DNA of 64,000 nt, from positions 2,852,001 through 2,916,000 of the forward strand of contig NZ_CP171843.1 in assembly GCF_048020265.1 (NCBI RefSeq), given 5' to 3'. The stretch comes from Limnohabitans_A sp048020265 (GTDB lineage: Bacteria > Pseudomonadota > Gammaproteobacteria > Burkholderiales > Burkholderiaceae_C). Both the position numbers and the translations under genes were made by a program. Below, piece by piece: positions 9,487-18,118 of this stretch; the first letter of the stretch is position 1; every line of letters begins with the position of its first letter. The notes beneath the pieces are model-generated. The model had not been told where the DNA came from. It searched no databases and saw only the letters and a list, made by a program, of their open reading frames with translations.

Positions 9487-10645
9487 GATCAAGTTCCCGT
9501 TTTTAAATGTTCGCCGCGCGAGTGCCCGCTGGCTGTTGGCTGCGATTGTAGGCAGCCTGACCGCTTGCTCGGTCGCCCCCGTGATGGATGAGCCCAGCCC
9601 AAGCGGCCCATTGGCCACGCCACCCACTGCGGATGTGACGCCGCTGCCCCCCGTGATCATGCAAGCCAAAAGCCGCTGGGTTCCGGTGCCCTGGTCCGAA
9701 CTGCCCGGACTGGAACAAGACGCGGTGCACGAAGCCTGGCCTGCATGGGTGCAAAGCTGCACCCGCCCCAGTCCCGCCTGGGCTACGCTGTGCCCGGAAG
9801 TTCGGCAACTGGCACAGGCACCTGTGCAAACGCAACGCCAATGGCTGCGCGAGAAATTGCAGCCCTACCGCGTGGAGTCACACACCCAGCAAAGCGAGGG
9901 CTTGTTAACGGCTTATTACGAGCCTGTCTTGAATGCCGAACGCCGCGCACGCCCCGGCTTTGACGTGCCGCTCTATGGCCCGCCTGCCGACCTGAACCAA
10001 CGCAAGCCCTGGTACACCCGACAAGAAATCGACACCCTGCCTGCGGCTCGCGCCGCACTGCGCAGCAAGGCATTGGTGTACCTGGCCGACCCGGTCGACG
10101 CCATGGTGCTGCACATCCAGGGCTCAGGCCTGATCAATGTGCGCGAACCCGATGGCAGGCAACGCATGGTGCGGCTGGCGTTTGCGGGCACCAACGAGCA
10201 GCCCTACAAAAGCATTGGCCGCTGGCTGCTGGACCAAAACCTGATTCGCGACGCCTCGTGGCCCGGCATCAAATCATGGATAGAGCGCAACCCCTCGCGT
10301 GTGAACGAGTTGCTGTGGCAAAACCCCCGTGTGGTTTTTTTCAAGGAAGAAGCCTTGCCTGTCGGCACTGTGCCGCCAGGCCCCAAGGGTGCGCAGGGCG
10401 TGCCCTTGACCGCAGAGCGCTCCATCGCGGTGGACCGCAGCAGCATTCCCTATGGCACCCCCGTGTGGCTCAAATCCAGCGGCCCGCAAACCCGGCTTGA
10501 CCGCCTGGTGTTGGCCCAAGACACTGGGACCGCCATTGTGGGCGCGGTGCGGGCCGATTACTACGCAGGCTCCGGCCCGGCAGCGGGTGAGCTGGCAGGG
10601 CGCATGAAGCAGCCCCTGCAACTGTGGGCGCTGTGGCCCCGATGA
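9485..10645 (+). CDS. mltA: Membrane-bound lytic murein transglycosylase A
   Basis: A 386-residue lipoprotein (signal ending SLTACS, lipobox LTAC at about residues 20-23) that cleaves the MurNAc-GlcNAc bond, forming 1,6-anhydro-muropeptides. Family motifs are GLLTAYYEPVLNAERR, the VDAMVLHIQGSGL and GTNEQPYKSIG blocks, and a C-terminal 3D domain (AQDTGTAIVGAVRADYYAG) carrying catalytic Asp residues. The start at 9485 is chosen because it gives a compact lipoprotein signal; upstream in-frame codons would add a polar, unlikely extension. It overlaps the next gene by ATGA. Confidence 0.93.
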   Translation: MIKFPFLNVRRASARWLLAAIVGSLTACSVAPVMDEPSPSGPLATPPTADVTPLPPVIMQAKSRWVPVPWSELPGLEQDAVHEAWPAWVQSCTRPSPAWATLCPEVRQLAQAPVQTQRQWLREKLQPYRVESHTQQSEGLLTAYYEPVLNAERRARPGFDVPLYGPPADLNQRKPWYTRQEIDTLPAARAALRSKALVYLADPVDAMVLHIQGSGLINVREPDGRQRMVRLAFAGTNEQPYKSIGRWLLDQNLIRDASWPGIKSWIERNPSRVNELLWQNPRVVFFKEEALPVGTVPPGPKGAQGVPLTAERSIAVDRSSIPYGTPVWLKSSGPQTRLDRLVLAQDTGTAIVGAVRADYYAGSGPAAGELAGRMKQPLQLWALWPR

Positions 10646-10917
10646 GTCTGAACTGCCGACCCGGTTGCGCCGCCTGCTGCACGGCGCCGTCCATCTCCTC
10701 GCCCATCCCCGGCATGCCGGGGGGCAAACCCGCAGGCGTGCCTTGCATTCAGCTCGACGAGCAGCTGCGCTGCAAAATATTTGGCCAGCCCGAGCGGCCT
10801 GCCGTGTGTGGGCAACTGCAAGCCAATGTGGAGATGTGTGGTCCGCTGGACGATCAGGGTCAGTTTGCACGGATTTACCTCACCCGGCTTGAACAGCTCA
10901 CTCTCCCGGATGCCTGA
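10642..10917 (+). CDS. YkgJ-family cysteine-cluster protein
   Basis: A 91-residue protein with an N-terminal cysteine cluster (CRPGCAACC, then Cys about 20 residues on, and three further Cys) typical of the YkgJ/UPF0153 family, proposed to bind zinc or iron-sulfur. The start overlaps the mltA stop (ATGA), so the shorter frame is preferred over an ATG 18 bases upstream. Function in the family is not established. Confidence 0.85.
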   Translation: MSLNCRPGCAACCTAPSISSPIPGMPGGKPAGVPCIQLDEQLRCKIFGQPERPAVCGQLQANVEMCGPLDDQGQFARIYLTRLEQLTLPDA

Positions 10918-11004
10918 AGCGGCGCTGGTGCCCCAGTCACCAAGACGTCATGAGCGCCGACGGTTCATGGGTAAGCTGAAATTTTTGACTTTCGGAGCAC
11001 AGCC

Positions 11005-11790
11005 ATGGCGTTTGAAATTCCTTCTTTGAAAGACAGCGTTCACCCCGACGAATGGCAGCTGCGACTGGACTTGGCCGCGTGTTACCGGCTGGTGGCGCTG
11101 TACGGCTGGAGCGATCTGGTGTTCACCCACATCAGCGCCAAGCTGCCGCACTCGGTGGCGGGTGATGCGCACCAGTTTCTGATCAACCCCTACGGCCTGA
11201 TGTTTGACGAGATCACCGCGTCCAGCCTGGTGAAGGTGGACATGCAGTGCAACAAGCTGCACGACAGCCCCTTTCCGGTGAATCCGGCCGGCTTTGTGAT
11301 CCATAGCGCGGTGCACGAAGCCAGACCCGATGCCGGCTGCGTGTTGCACACCCACACCCGCGCAGGCGTGGCTGTGAGCGCCCAGGCGCACGGCGTGTTG
11401 CCCATCAGCCAACAAAGCACCTTTGTGCTGGCTTCACTGGCCTACCACGGCTACGAAGGCGTGGCCATCCGCGACGATGAAAAACTGCGTCTGCAAGCCG
11501 ATCTGGGTTCGGCCAATTACCTGGTGCTGCGCAACCACGGCTTGCTCACCGTGGGCAAAACCATTGCCGATGCATTCCTGTCGATGTACACGTTTGAAAA
11601 CACCTGCCGGATTCAGGTCGACGCGCTGGCCGGGCAAGCGGGCCCCAAAGACCTCACGGCTGTAAACCCTCAAATTCTGGATGGCGTGGCCAACGCCATG
11701 CGCGTGCAAACGGGTGGCTTGGGCGGTGCATTCGTCTGGCCATCCTTGCTGCGCAAGCTCCAACGGGAATGCCCGGGCTATGACGTTTGA
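11005..11790 (+). CDS. Class II aldolase/adducin family protein
   Basis: A 261-residue class II aldolase-fold protein. The zinc-binding HTHTRAG motif (about residue 113) and a later NHGLLTVGKTI segment are characteristic. GGAG lies upstream of the ATG. The family includes L-fuculose-phosphate aldolase and adducin-like proteins; this length and composition fits the uncharacterised proteobacterial subgroup rather than FucA or AraD, so the substrate is unknown. The oxidoreductase gene follows 36 bases downstream and may be cotranscribed. Confidence 0.88.
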   Translation: MAFEIPSLKDSVHPDEWQLRLDLAACYRLVALYGWSDLVFTHISAKLPHSVAGDAHQFLINPYGLMFDEITASSLVKVDMQCNKLHDSPFPVNPAGFVIHSAVHEARPDAGCVLHTHTRAGVAVSAQAHGVLPISQQSTFVLASLAYHGYEGVAIRDDEKLRLQADLGSANYLVLRNHGLLTVGKTIADAFLSMYTFENTCRIQVDALAGQAGPKDLTAVNPQILDGVANAMRVQTGGLGGAFVWPSLLRKLQRECPGYDV

Positions 11791-11826
11791 CCCCGTCCTC
11801 TCACATTTTTATTCTGTCTGGTACAC

Positions 11827-12951
11827 ATGACTTCTTTGTTTGAACCCTGCCACGTCGGCAGCATCGCTTTGGCCTCACGCATCGTGATGGCCCCACTCAC
11901 CCGCAACCGCGCCCCAGGCGCACTGGCCAACGCACGCATGGCCAACTATTACCGCCAACGCGCCAACCCGGTCACAGGTGCGGGCCTGATCATCACCGAG
12001 GCCACGGCCATCAGCCACCAGGGCCAAGGTTATGCCGATGTGCCCGGCATCTGGAGCGCGGAACAAGTTGCCTCTTGGAAGCAAGTGACAGACGCCGTAC
12101 ACGCCGAGGGCGGCAAGATCGTGGTGCAGCTGTGGCATGTGGGCCGGGTGTCGCACACCAGCTTGCAGCCCGAGGGTGCGGCGCCAGTGGCGCCTTCGGC
12201 CATCACGGCCAAAACCAAAACAGTGCTGCTGGTCGACGGCCAAGCCCAATTCATGGACACCTCCACGCCCCGTGCGCTGGACGCCGCAGAATTGCCCGGC
12301 ATCGTGCAAGATTACCGCCGCGCCGCCGCCAATGCCGTCGCGGCCGGTTTTGATGGCGTGGAAGTGCACGCGGCCAACGGTTACCTGATCGACCAGTTCT
12401 TGCGCTCGGGCAGCAACCTGCGCAGCGATGCTTACGGCGGCAGCATTGAAAACCGTGCCCGTTTTCTGCACGAAGTGATGAGCGCCGTGGTGGCAGAAAT
12501 TGGCGGCCATCGCACAGGCATTCGCCTGTCTCCTGTCACACCCGCCAACGATGCCAGCGACGACCTGCCTCAACCCTTGTTTGAACACGTGGTCCGTTTG
12601 CTGGGCTCGATGGGGCTGGCCTATGTGCACGTGATCGAAGGCTCGACCGGTGGGCCTCGCGACCACCAACAAGGTGCGCAGGCTTTTGATTACGCCGCGC
12701 TGCGCCAGGCTTACACCGCGGCCAACGGTCAGGGCGCCTGGATGCTCAACAATGGCTACGATTTAACAATGGCCGAGCAAGCGCTGGCCCAAGGTGCCGA
12801 TCTGGTGGCATTTGGCCGCCCCTTCATTGCCAACCCGGATCTGGGCGCACGACTCAAGCAAGGTGGCCCATTCAACACCCCTGACCGCAAGACCTTTTAT
12901 GGCGGTGACGACACAGGCTATACGGATTACCCGCGCTTGTCACAAGATTGA
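11827..12951 (+). CDS. Alkene reductase, old yellow enzyme family (NemA-like)
   Basis: A 374-residue FMN-dependent NAD(P)H oxidoreductase of the OYE family. Visible motifs are MAPLTRNRA at the N-terminus, QLWHVGRVSH, EVHAANGYLIDQFL, and VAFGRPFIANPDL near the phosphate-binding end of the barrel. Length and these motifs match N-ethylmaleimide reductase/xenobiotic reductase enzymes, which reduce activated C=C bonds, nitro compounds or nitrate esters. It is cytoplasmic. The physiological substrate cannot be stated. Confidence 0.92.
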   Translation: MTSLFEPCHVGSIALASRIVMAPLTRNRAPGALANARMANYYRQRANPVTGAGLIITEATAISHQGQGYADVPGIWSAEQVASWKQVTDAVHAEGGKIVVQLWHVGRVSHTSLQPEGAAPVAPSAITAKTKTVLLVDGQAQFMDTSTPRALDAAELPGIVQDYRRAAANAVAAGFDGVEVHAANGYLIDQFLRSGSNLRSDAYGGSIENRARFLHEVMSAVVAEIGGHRTGIRLSPVTPANDASDDLPQPLFEHVVRLLGSMGLAYVHVIEGSTGGPRDHQQGAQAFDYAALRQAYTAANGQGAWMLNNGYDLTMAEQALAQGADLVAFGRPFIANPDLGARLKQGGPFNTPDRKTFYGGDDTGYTDYPRLSQD

Positions 12952-12966
12952 CGGTTGTGTGAAGAC

Positions 12967-13548
12967 TCAACCCAGACCAATGGGCGAAGGTGCCCGGGTC
13001 ACGATGAGGCTGAACAATTTTTCAAATTCCTGGGTGGGTGGGTAATGGCCTGTGAGCGGGTCAGCGTTTTCGGCAAACGCTGCGTCCAGCACGCGCCAAT
13101 CGTCTTCTGAAAAACAACGCTGCGCCTCGGGCAAGATCACGGACTCTTCCAGGTTCATGTGCTCCAGATAGAAGCTGACGTATTTTTCAAATGCTTCTTC
13201 GAACGCCTCGCGTCGGCCCGCGCCCAGCAGCTCCCACGCCAGCAACAAGTGCTGCAGGTCACGGGCTGCTTTTTCGCTGCTCATGTGATCACGCTCCAGC
13301 TTGTCGATGGCACCCATCACCTTGGGGGCCAGCTTCACGACTTTAGGGAACAAGAGGTTCGATTCCTTGGGGTGGTGCAAGCGCTCTGGGAATTCGTCGA
13401 TGTAAAACAGCATGGCACGCAGCACGTCAAAAAATTTGCGTCGGTCGTCTGCAGGTCCGCGTTGGACCATCATGCGCATGGACTGGAGCATGGCCGCCAA
13501 GGAGGCATGTTCGTCACGAATGATTTGAAGCGCGCTGTGCTGTGTCAT
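12967..13548 (-). CDS. Hemerythrin domain protein
   Basis: A 193-residue protein with a hemerythrin/HHE fold: histidines and carboxylates in RDEHASL, HHPKESNLLFP, LERDHMSSE and LEHMNLEESVILPEA are arranged as in di-iron binding bundles. Such proteins bind oxygen or respond to nitric oxide or iron. I chose the ATG at 13548 (GGAAA upstream) over a longer frame to 13647 whose extra N-terminus runs over the promoter. It lies 141 bases downstream of copA on the same strand and has its own likely promoter with an FNR/CRP-type palindrome. Confidence 0.88.
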   Translation of the reverse strand: MTQHSALQIIRDEHASLAAMLQSMRMMVQRGPADDRRKFFDVLRAMLFYIDEFPERLHHPKESNLLFPKVVKLAPKVMGAIDKLERDHMSSEKAARDLQHLLLAWELLGAGRREAFEEAFEKYVSFYLEHMNLEESVILPEAQRCFSEDDWRVLDAAFAENADPLTGHYPPTQEFEKLFSLIVTRAPSPIGLG

Positions 13549-13606
13549 GAAAATAATTTCCGGGTTCTGAAGGCTTTCAGTTTGCCGGTTGGTGCCCAAG
13601 TGCACC

Positions 13607-13620
13607 ATGACACATGTCAA
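13607..13620 (-). promoter_or_regulatory. FNR/DNR-type half-site palindrome upstream of hemerythrin gene
   Basis: On the minus strand the sequence reads TTGACATGTGTCAT: TGAC and GTCA arms separated by four bases, as in CRP/FNR-superfamily boxes. Its centre is about 65 bases before the hemerythrin start, a distance suitable for an activator at -41.5 with a short leader. Assignment to a particular regulator is inference. Confidence 0.4.
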
Positions 13621-13689
13621 GAACGGGCAATTTGGCTTTGCAGACATTCAGCCGCAGGAGCGGCCTCCCCCAAAATAAAGAAACAGATT

Positions 13690-15906
13690 TCAGGGCTTCC
13701 AGCGCTTGAGCAGCAAGGCGTTGCTCATCACGCTGACCGAGCTGAGCGCCATGGCCCCACCCGCAATCACCGGGTTCAGGTAGCCCAAGGCGGCCAATGG
13801 AATGCCCGCCACGTTGTAGGCGAAGGCCCAAAACAGGTTTTGCCGGATCTTGGCCACGGTGCGTGCCGAGATGTCGAGCGCAGCACCTACCAGCGCCACA
13901 TCGCCACGCATGAGGGTGATGCCTGCCGCGTGCATGGCCACGTCGGTGCCATTGCCCATGGCCATGCCCACATCGGCAGCGGCCAATGCCGGCGCGTCGT
14001 TCACGCCATCACCCACCATCGCCACCACACGTCCGCCTGCGCGCAGTTGTTGAACCTGGGCGGCCTTGTCGCCAGGCAACACATTGGCCAAGACTTCACC
14101 ATCTTCTGGTCGCAGGCCCAGACGGCGTGCCATGACTTCGGCCGCGGCCTGGTTGTCGCCTGAAATCATCACCAGTTTCAAACCCCTTTCGCGCAAAGCC
14201 ATCAACGCTTGGGCTGCACCTGCTTTAGGTTCATCGCCAAAGGCCATCAGCAAAAGGCCTTGCACACCCGATGGCGTGCGTTCTGCCAAGGCGGACAACG
14301 TTGCACCCTGGCCCAGCAAGGCTTGTATGTCTTGCGCCCAGATGCTGCTGTCCATGCCTTCATCTTGCAACCAGCGCAGGCTGCCCAGCATCATCTGGCG
14401 TCCGCCCAATGTGGCCTGCACGCCACGGCCAGGCACTGCTGTGAGGTTTTCGGGTTCCAGCAGTTTCAGGTTTTGAGTCGTCGCCATGGTCACCACCGCA
14501 CGGGCCAAGGGATGCTCGCTGCCGCTTTGCACACTCGCGGCCCAGGTCAAGGCCAAAACCTCGTCCTGCCCCGGTGCCACCACATGGCGCACCAGTCGGG
14601 GTTGTCCTACGGTGAGCGTGCCTGTTTTGTCAAAGGCCACGGTTTGCACCTTGTGGGCCCATTCCAAGGCTTGGACGTCCTTGATCAAGATGCCGTTTTT
14701 GGCCGCCACGCCCGTTCCCGCCATGATGGCCACGGGCGTGGCCAAACCCAATGCACAGGGGCAGGCGATCACCAACACCGCCACCGCATGGATCAACGCC
14801 GTCTCGAAGCCTGCGCCTTGAAGCACCCACACCGCCAGCGTGACGACGGCCACCACCAGCACGACGGGCACAAAGATTTCGGACACTTTGTCGACCAGAC
14901 GTTGAATCGGGGCTTTGGCGGCCTGCGCGTCTTCCACCAAACGGATGATGTGCGAGAGCACCGTTTCGTGTCCCACCGCCGTGACACGCATCACCACGCG
15001 GCCGTCGCCGTTGATAGAGCCTCCCGTCAAGCGTGTCCCCACCCCCTTGTTCACGGGCAAAGGCTCACCTGTCAGCATGGACTCGTCCACCTGTGTTTGG
15101 CCTTCGACCAATTCGCCGTCCAGCGGAAAGCGCTCACCCGGACGAACCACGATGCGGTCGTTCACCAGAATTTCTGCGACAGGCACGTCGATTTCACCGT
15201 CAGTGCTGAGCCAATGGGCCTTGTCAGGCCGCAGCGCGTGCAGCGCCCGAATGGCCTCGGTCGTTTGGCGTTTGGCGCGGGTCTCCAGCCATTTGCCCAA
15301 CATCACCAAGGTGATGACCACGGCCGAGCCTTCAAAGTACAAATGAGGTTCATGGCCTGAGTGTGCGGTCAACCACAGCCAGACCGACAGCATCCACCCA
15401 GCGCTGGTGCCCAATGCGACCAACAAATCCATATTGCCCGTCAAGGCTTTGAGCGCGTGCCAGCCGGCTTTGTAAAAGCGTGCTCCCAAAATGAACTGCA
15501 CCGGGGTAGCCAGAGCAAACTGCACCCACGCGGGCAGCATCCAGTGCTGGCCCCACAAACTGCCCACCATCGGCAGCACCAAAGGCGTTGACAACACCAA
15601 GCCCCATGCCACAGGTGAAAAACCTGTCCAGGGCGAAGCGTGATTGCTTTCTTCACGTTCGCTGGGCATAAGGGGCTCGTAGCCCGCATCGCGAATCGCC
15701 CTGCGCAAAATCGCATCCCCCGTCTCGGATGAATGCACAACAATGCGCGCCGATTCGGTGGCCAAATTTACAGTGGCGCTCTCCACCCCCGAGACTTTCA
15801 AGAGTGCTTTTTCAACCCGTACCACACACGATGCACACGTCATGCCACCGATGCCAATGTCGTGAACGGTGCCGCTGTTGTGGGCTTCGGTCTTGATCTG
15901 TGTCAT
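13690..15906 (-). CDS. copA: Copper-exporting P1B-type ATPase
   Basis: A 738-residue heavy-metal P-type ATPase. One N-terminal HMA domain carries the metal-binding GGMTCASC motif (about residues 20-27). The membrane metal site is CPCALGLATP, the phosphorylated Asp lies in FDKTGTLTVG, and the hinge is in MVGDGVNDAPALAAADVG. CPC is typical of Cu(I) exporters. The gene is divergent from copZ across 65 bases holding an inverted repeat. It probably pumps Cu(I) from cytoplasm to periplasm, loaded by CopZ. Confidence 0.94.
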   Translation of the reverse strand: MTQIKTEAHNSGTVHDIGIGGMTCASCVVRVEKALLKVSGVESATVNLATESARIVVHSSETGDAILRRAIRDAGYEPLMPSEREESNHASPWTGFSPVAWGLVLSTPLVLPMVGSLWGQHWMLPAWVQFALATPVQFILGARFYKAGWHALKALTGNMDLLVALGTSAGWMLSVWLWLTAHSGHEPHLYFEGSAVVITLVMLGKWLETRAKRQTTEAIRALHALRPDKAHWLSTDGEIDVPVAEILVNDRIVVRPGERFPLDGELVEGQTQVDESMLTGEPLPVNKGVGTRLTGGSINGDGRVVMRVTAVGHETVLSHIIRLVEDAQAAKAPIQRLVDKVSEIFVPVVLVVAVVTLAVWVLQGAGFETALIHAVAVLVIACPCALGLATPVAIMAGTGVAAKNGILIKDVQALEWAHKVQTVAFDKTGTLTVGQPRLVRHVVAPGQDEVLALTWAASVQSGSEHPLARAVVTMATTQNLKLLEPENLTAVPGRGVQATLGGRQMMLGSLRWLQDEGMDSSIWAQDIQALLGQGATLSALAERTPSGVQGLLLMAFGDEPKAGAAQALMALRERGLKLVMISGDNQAAAEVMARRLGLRPEDGEVLANVLPGDKAAQVQQLRAGGRVVAMVGDGVNDAPALAAADVGMAMGNGTDVAMHAAGITLMRGDVALVGAALDISARTVAKIRQNLFWAFAYNVAGIPLAALGYLNPVIAGGAMALSSVSVMSNALLLKRWKP

Positions 15907-15939
15907 GTCAATGAAGTGGTTTGAGGCTATGCTTTGAAC

Positions 15940-15955
15940 ATACCCATAGGGGCAT
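15940..15955. promoter_or_regulatory. Inverted repeat between copA and copZ (possible CsoR-like operator)
   Basis: ATACCCAT/AGGGGCAT forms an imperfect palindrome (6 of 8 positions pair) in the middle of the 65-base divergent promoter region. The TACCC...GGGG layout resembles operators of CsoR-type copper repressors. No regulator gene lies adjacent, so this is inference from position and shape; a CueR-type spacer was not evident. Confidence 0.35.
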
Positions 15956-15971
15956 TCTTGAAAGAGACATC

Positions 15972-16169
15972 ATGAACCAAATTTTCACCGTTGAGGGCAT
16001 GACCTGCGGCCATTGCGAAAAAGCCGTGACCAAGGCCTTGTTGTCTTTGGACGCCGGGGCCAAGATCTTGATTGACCGCACACAAAACAAGGTCGAAGTG
16101 GACTCTGAAAAAAGCCGGGATGCGTTGGCCAAAGCCATCTCCGATGAGGGCTACCGAGTCATCGTCTGA
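15972..16169 (+). CDS. copZ: Copper chaperone (HMA domain), CopZ-like
   Basis: A 65-residue free-standing HMA domain with the metal-binding GMTCGHC motif at about residues 9-15. The start at 15972 is preceded by AAGAGA; a longer frame from 15921 would run through the promoter and is rejected. CopZ proteins carry Cu(I) to the ATPase in the cytoplasm, which fits the divergent copA. The 65-base intergenic region is shared. Confidence 0.92.
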   Translation: MNQIFTVEGMTCGHCEKAVTKALLSLDAGAKILIDRTQNKVEVDSEKSRDALAKAISDEGYRVIV

Positions 16170-16280
16170 TTATTGCCCCGGCTTGTTCACCGAACTTTAC
16201 AAATCGCTGCAAGCGCTGCACAACACAGACACATCTGGCGACCACACTGGATGCGTTCCATCACTGAAAGGATGTTCTCC

Positions 16281-16772
16281 ATGAAATCGATCCGCCACAC
16301 ACTCATCGCCAGCGCTTTGTTGGCCAGTCTCTCGGGCCTGGTTTTGGCACAAGCGATACCCGACGCCAAAACAGAAAGTCCACGCGCCCAACAGATGGCA
16401 CAAATGCGCACCAAAATAGGTGAGCGACACGCACAGCACTTGAGCGAACTCAAAGGCAAGCTCAATCTCGAAGCAGGCCAAGAAAATGCCTGGATGGCTT
16501 TTTCGCAAAGCATGCAGATGTCAAGCCAAACCAGAGTGCATCCGGACCATGTTTCGATGCAAAAGCTGACCACCCCCGAGCGCATTAACCAAATGCAAGC
16601 GCACAAAGCGGCCCGTGATGCCGAAATGCAAAAACGAGCCGAAGCTGCGAAGATTTTTTATGCCTCACTCAATGCAGGTCAGAAAAAAGTGTTTGATGCA
16701 GAAACAGCACGGCTCATGCAAGGCATGGGGCACAAAATGGGCCGTGAAACCAGCCACCATGGTCACCATTAA
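16281..16772 (+). CDS. Spy/LTXXQ-like periplasmic protein, Met/His rich
   Basis: A 163-residue protein with a cleavable signal peptide (SLSGLVLAQA). The mature part is helical and charged, with two degenerate LTXXQ-type segments (LNLEAGQENAW and LNAGQKKVFD), as in Spy/CpxP-type periplasmic chaperones. It is rich in Met and His and ends in HKMGRETSHHGHH, which could bind copper. AAAGGA precedes the ATG at 16281. It lies directly downstream of copZ and before a strong terminator, so a role in copper or envelope stress is inferred. Confidence 0.72.
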   Translation: MKSIRHTLIASALLASLSGLVLAQAIPDAKTESPRAQQMAQMRTKIGERHAQHLSELKGKLNLEAGQENAWMAFSQSMQMSSQTRVHPDHVSMQKLTTPERINQMQAHKAARDAEMQKRAEAAKIFYASLNAGQKKVFDAETARLMQGMGHKMGRETSHHGHH

Positions 16773-16798
16773 ACTGACCTGATTCCTGACTATCAAGC

Positions 16799-16826
16799 AA
16801 GGCCACTTTGACAGTGGCCTTTTTTT
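16799..16826 (+). terminator. Rho-independent terminator after Spy-like gene
   Basis: A GGCCACT / AGTGGCC seven-pair stem with a five-base loop is followed by seven T. It lies 26 bases after the stop of the Spy-like gene and closes the copZ side of the copper module. Confidence 0.9.
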
Positions 16827-16887
16827 GGGTTTTGTGAATTTGACGCAAGTCAAGGCTGCTTCTCTCAAGGACAAGTAAGCTGAGTCC

Positions 16888-17742
16888 ATGCCCAATCACA
16901 CGCCCACGCAAAGCTCCACGACCCGTTCTGGGCTTTTTCTACCGCCCATCTTGCCCCTCTTGAAAGATCAGCCCATGCAATGGCTGGCTTTGGGATTCAA
17001 GGATTTGGCACGAGCCCCCTTACTGAGCACGATGCACGGCCTGATTTTGACCTTTATGGGCAGCTGTATCGCCTGGGTCGCACACGACCATTTCTGGTTG
17101 TTGGTGGGTTCTTTGTCGGGTTTTATGGTGGTGGCACCTGTGTTGGCCACCAGCCTCTACGCCATGAGTCGGGCCATGGAGAGGGGTGAAACGGTTGATT
17201 TTCAATTGTTGCTGAAAACCTGGACGCAATGGCAGCTGCGCCTGCGCCACGAGCCAGACAGTTACTGGAGCTTGATCCGGTTTGGTTTGCTGTTGGGCCT
17301 GGCCGCGACCGGTTGGGTCATCACCTCATCTGCCCTGATCACTTTGCTGGCGCCAGCCCCCATTCACACACCGATGGACTTTGTCCGCCATGTGGTGCTG
17401 GCCGAGGATGGGTATTTGTTCGAGTTGTGGGTGGGCCTGGGCGGCATGATGGCTGTGCCTGTGTTCGCTTCCAGTGTGATTTCAATGCCCTTGCTGCTGG
17501 ACCGCCGCGTCACGGTCTTGCAAGCGGTACTGACCAGTTGGAAGGCAGTGTTGACCCATCCCTTTCAAATGACTTTTTGGGCCTTCTTGATCTTGGGTTT
17601 CAGTTTGCTGGGCATTTTTTCCCTGCTGTTGGGCCTGATCTTGGTGGTACCCATGCTGGGTCATGGCAGCTGGCATGCCTATCGGCACATGGTGGACGTG
17701 TCGGATTTGCCCGAACGCCTGTCCAAGCAGGGTGAACAGTGA
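16888..17742 (+). CDS. DUF2189 multi-pass membrane protein
   Basis: A 284-residue integral membrane protein with about six hydrophobic segments (for example around residues 47-75, 80-95, 135-160, 190-210 and 235-265). The N-terminal LALGFKDLARAPL block followed by a membrane pair is typical of DUF2189, a widespread proteobacterial family without assigned function. The stop overlaps the start of the next small membrane gene, suggesting cotranscription and perhaps a complex. Confidence 0.85.
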   Translation: MPNHTPTQSSTTRSGLFLPPILPLLKDQPMQWLALGFKDLARAPLLSTMHGLILTFMGSCIAWVAHDHFWLLVGSLSGFMVVAPVLATSLYAMSRAMERGETVDFQLLLKTWTQWQLRLRHEPDSYWSLIRFGLLLGLAATGWVITSSALITLLAPAPIHTPMDFVRHVVLAEDGYLFELWVGLGGMMAVPVFASSVISMPLLLDRRVTVLQAVLTSWKAVLTHPFQMTFWAFLILGFSLLGIFSLLLGLILVVPMLGHGSWHAYRHMVDVSDLPERLSKQGEQ

Positions 17743-17951
17743 TGTTCGGCTTCAGCGAAGAACAATTTGCGTGGTTTGGCCTGACCATCGGTGTCGGTAC
17801 CTTCATGTTGTACATGCTGTTCATCATCATTCAGCTGGCTTGGGAGTCCAAAGCAGGCAAGTTTGGAACCTTTGTGCTGTTTTTGGGACTGGCTTTTGGC
17901 ATGTTGGGTTTTGTCGCCAAAGGCGTCATCCAATGGGTGATCAGCAGCTAA
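17742..17951 (+). CDS. DUF2788 small membrane protein
   Basis: A 69-residue protein with two hydrophobic helices (GLTIGVGTFMLYMLFIII and FGTFVLFLGLAFGMLGFVA) joined by a short WESKAGK loop, matching the DUF2788 pattern. ATG at 17742 overlaps the previous stop; a GTG three bases earlier is the only alternative. Its stop borders the DnaA-box-rich gap before minC. Function unknown. Confidence 0.85.
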   Translation: MFGFSEEQFAWFGLTIGVGTFMLYMLFIIIQLAWESKAGKFGTFVLFLGLAFGMLGFVAKGVIQWVISS

Positions 17952-17971
17952 GTGTGCTTTTGGTACAAGTC

Positions 17972-17980
17972 TGTGGATAA
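17972..17980 (-). promoter_or_regulatory. DnaA box 1 (perfect 9-mer, reverse)
   Basis: TGTGGATAA on the plus strand is the exact complement of the consensus TTATCCACA. It faces box 2, which lies 19 bases further on. Confidence 0.75.
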
Positions 17981-17999
17981 GAAAAGAGCAACACAGCAC

Positions 18000-18008
18000 T
18001 TATCCACA
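18000..18008 (+). promoter_or_regulatory. DnaA box 2 (perfect 9-mer)
   Basis: An exact TTATCCACA. Together with box 1 it forms an inverted pair. Confidence 0.75.
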
Positions 18009-18118
18009 GGCTGATCAACTTGGGCAAAGTTGTTCATTTTGACAAGACAGTTCAAAAGCACACCCACGCACAGGCTTGAAAAACACGCAAGTTGCTGTTT
18101 TTAATGGAGAAAATTTGC

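Noticed and set aside
14209..15360. Plus-strand frame of 383 residues opposite copA
   Set aside because: It lies entirely inside copA on the other strand, is His/Gln-rich low-complexity and has no recognisable domain; it is a GC-rich antisense shadow.
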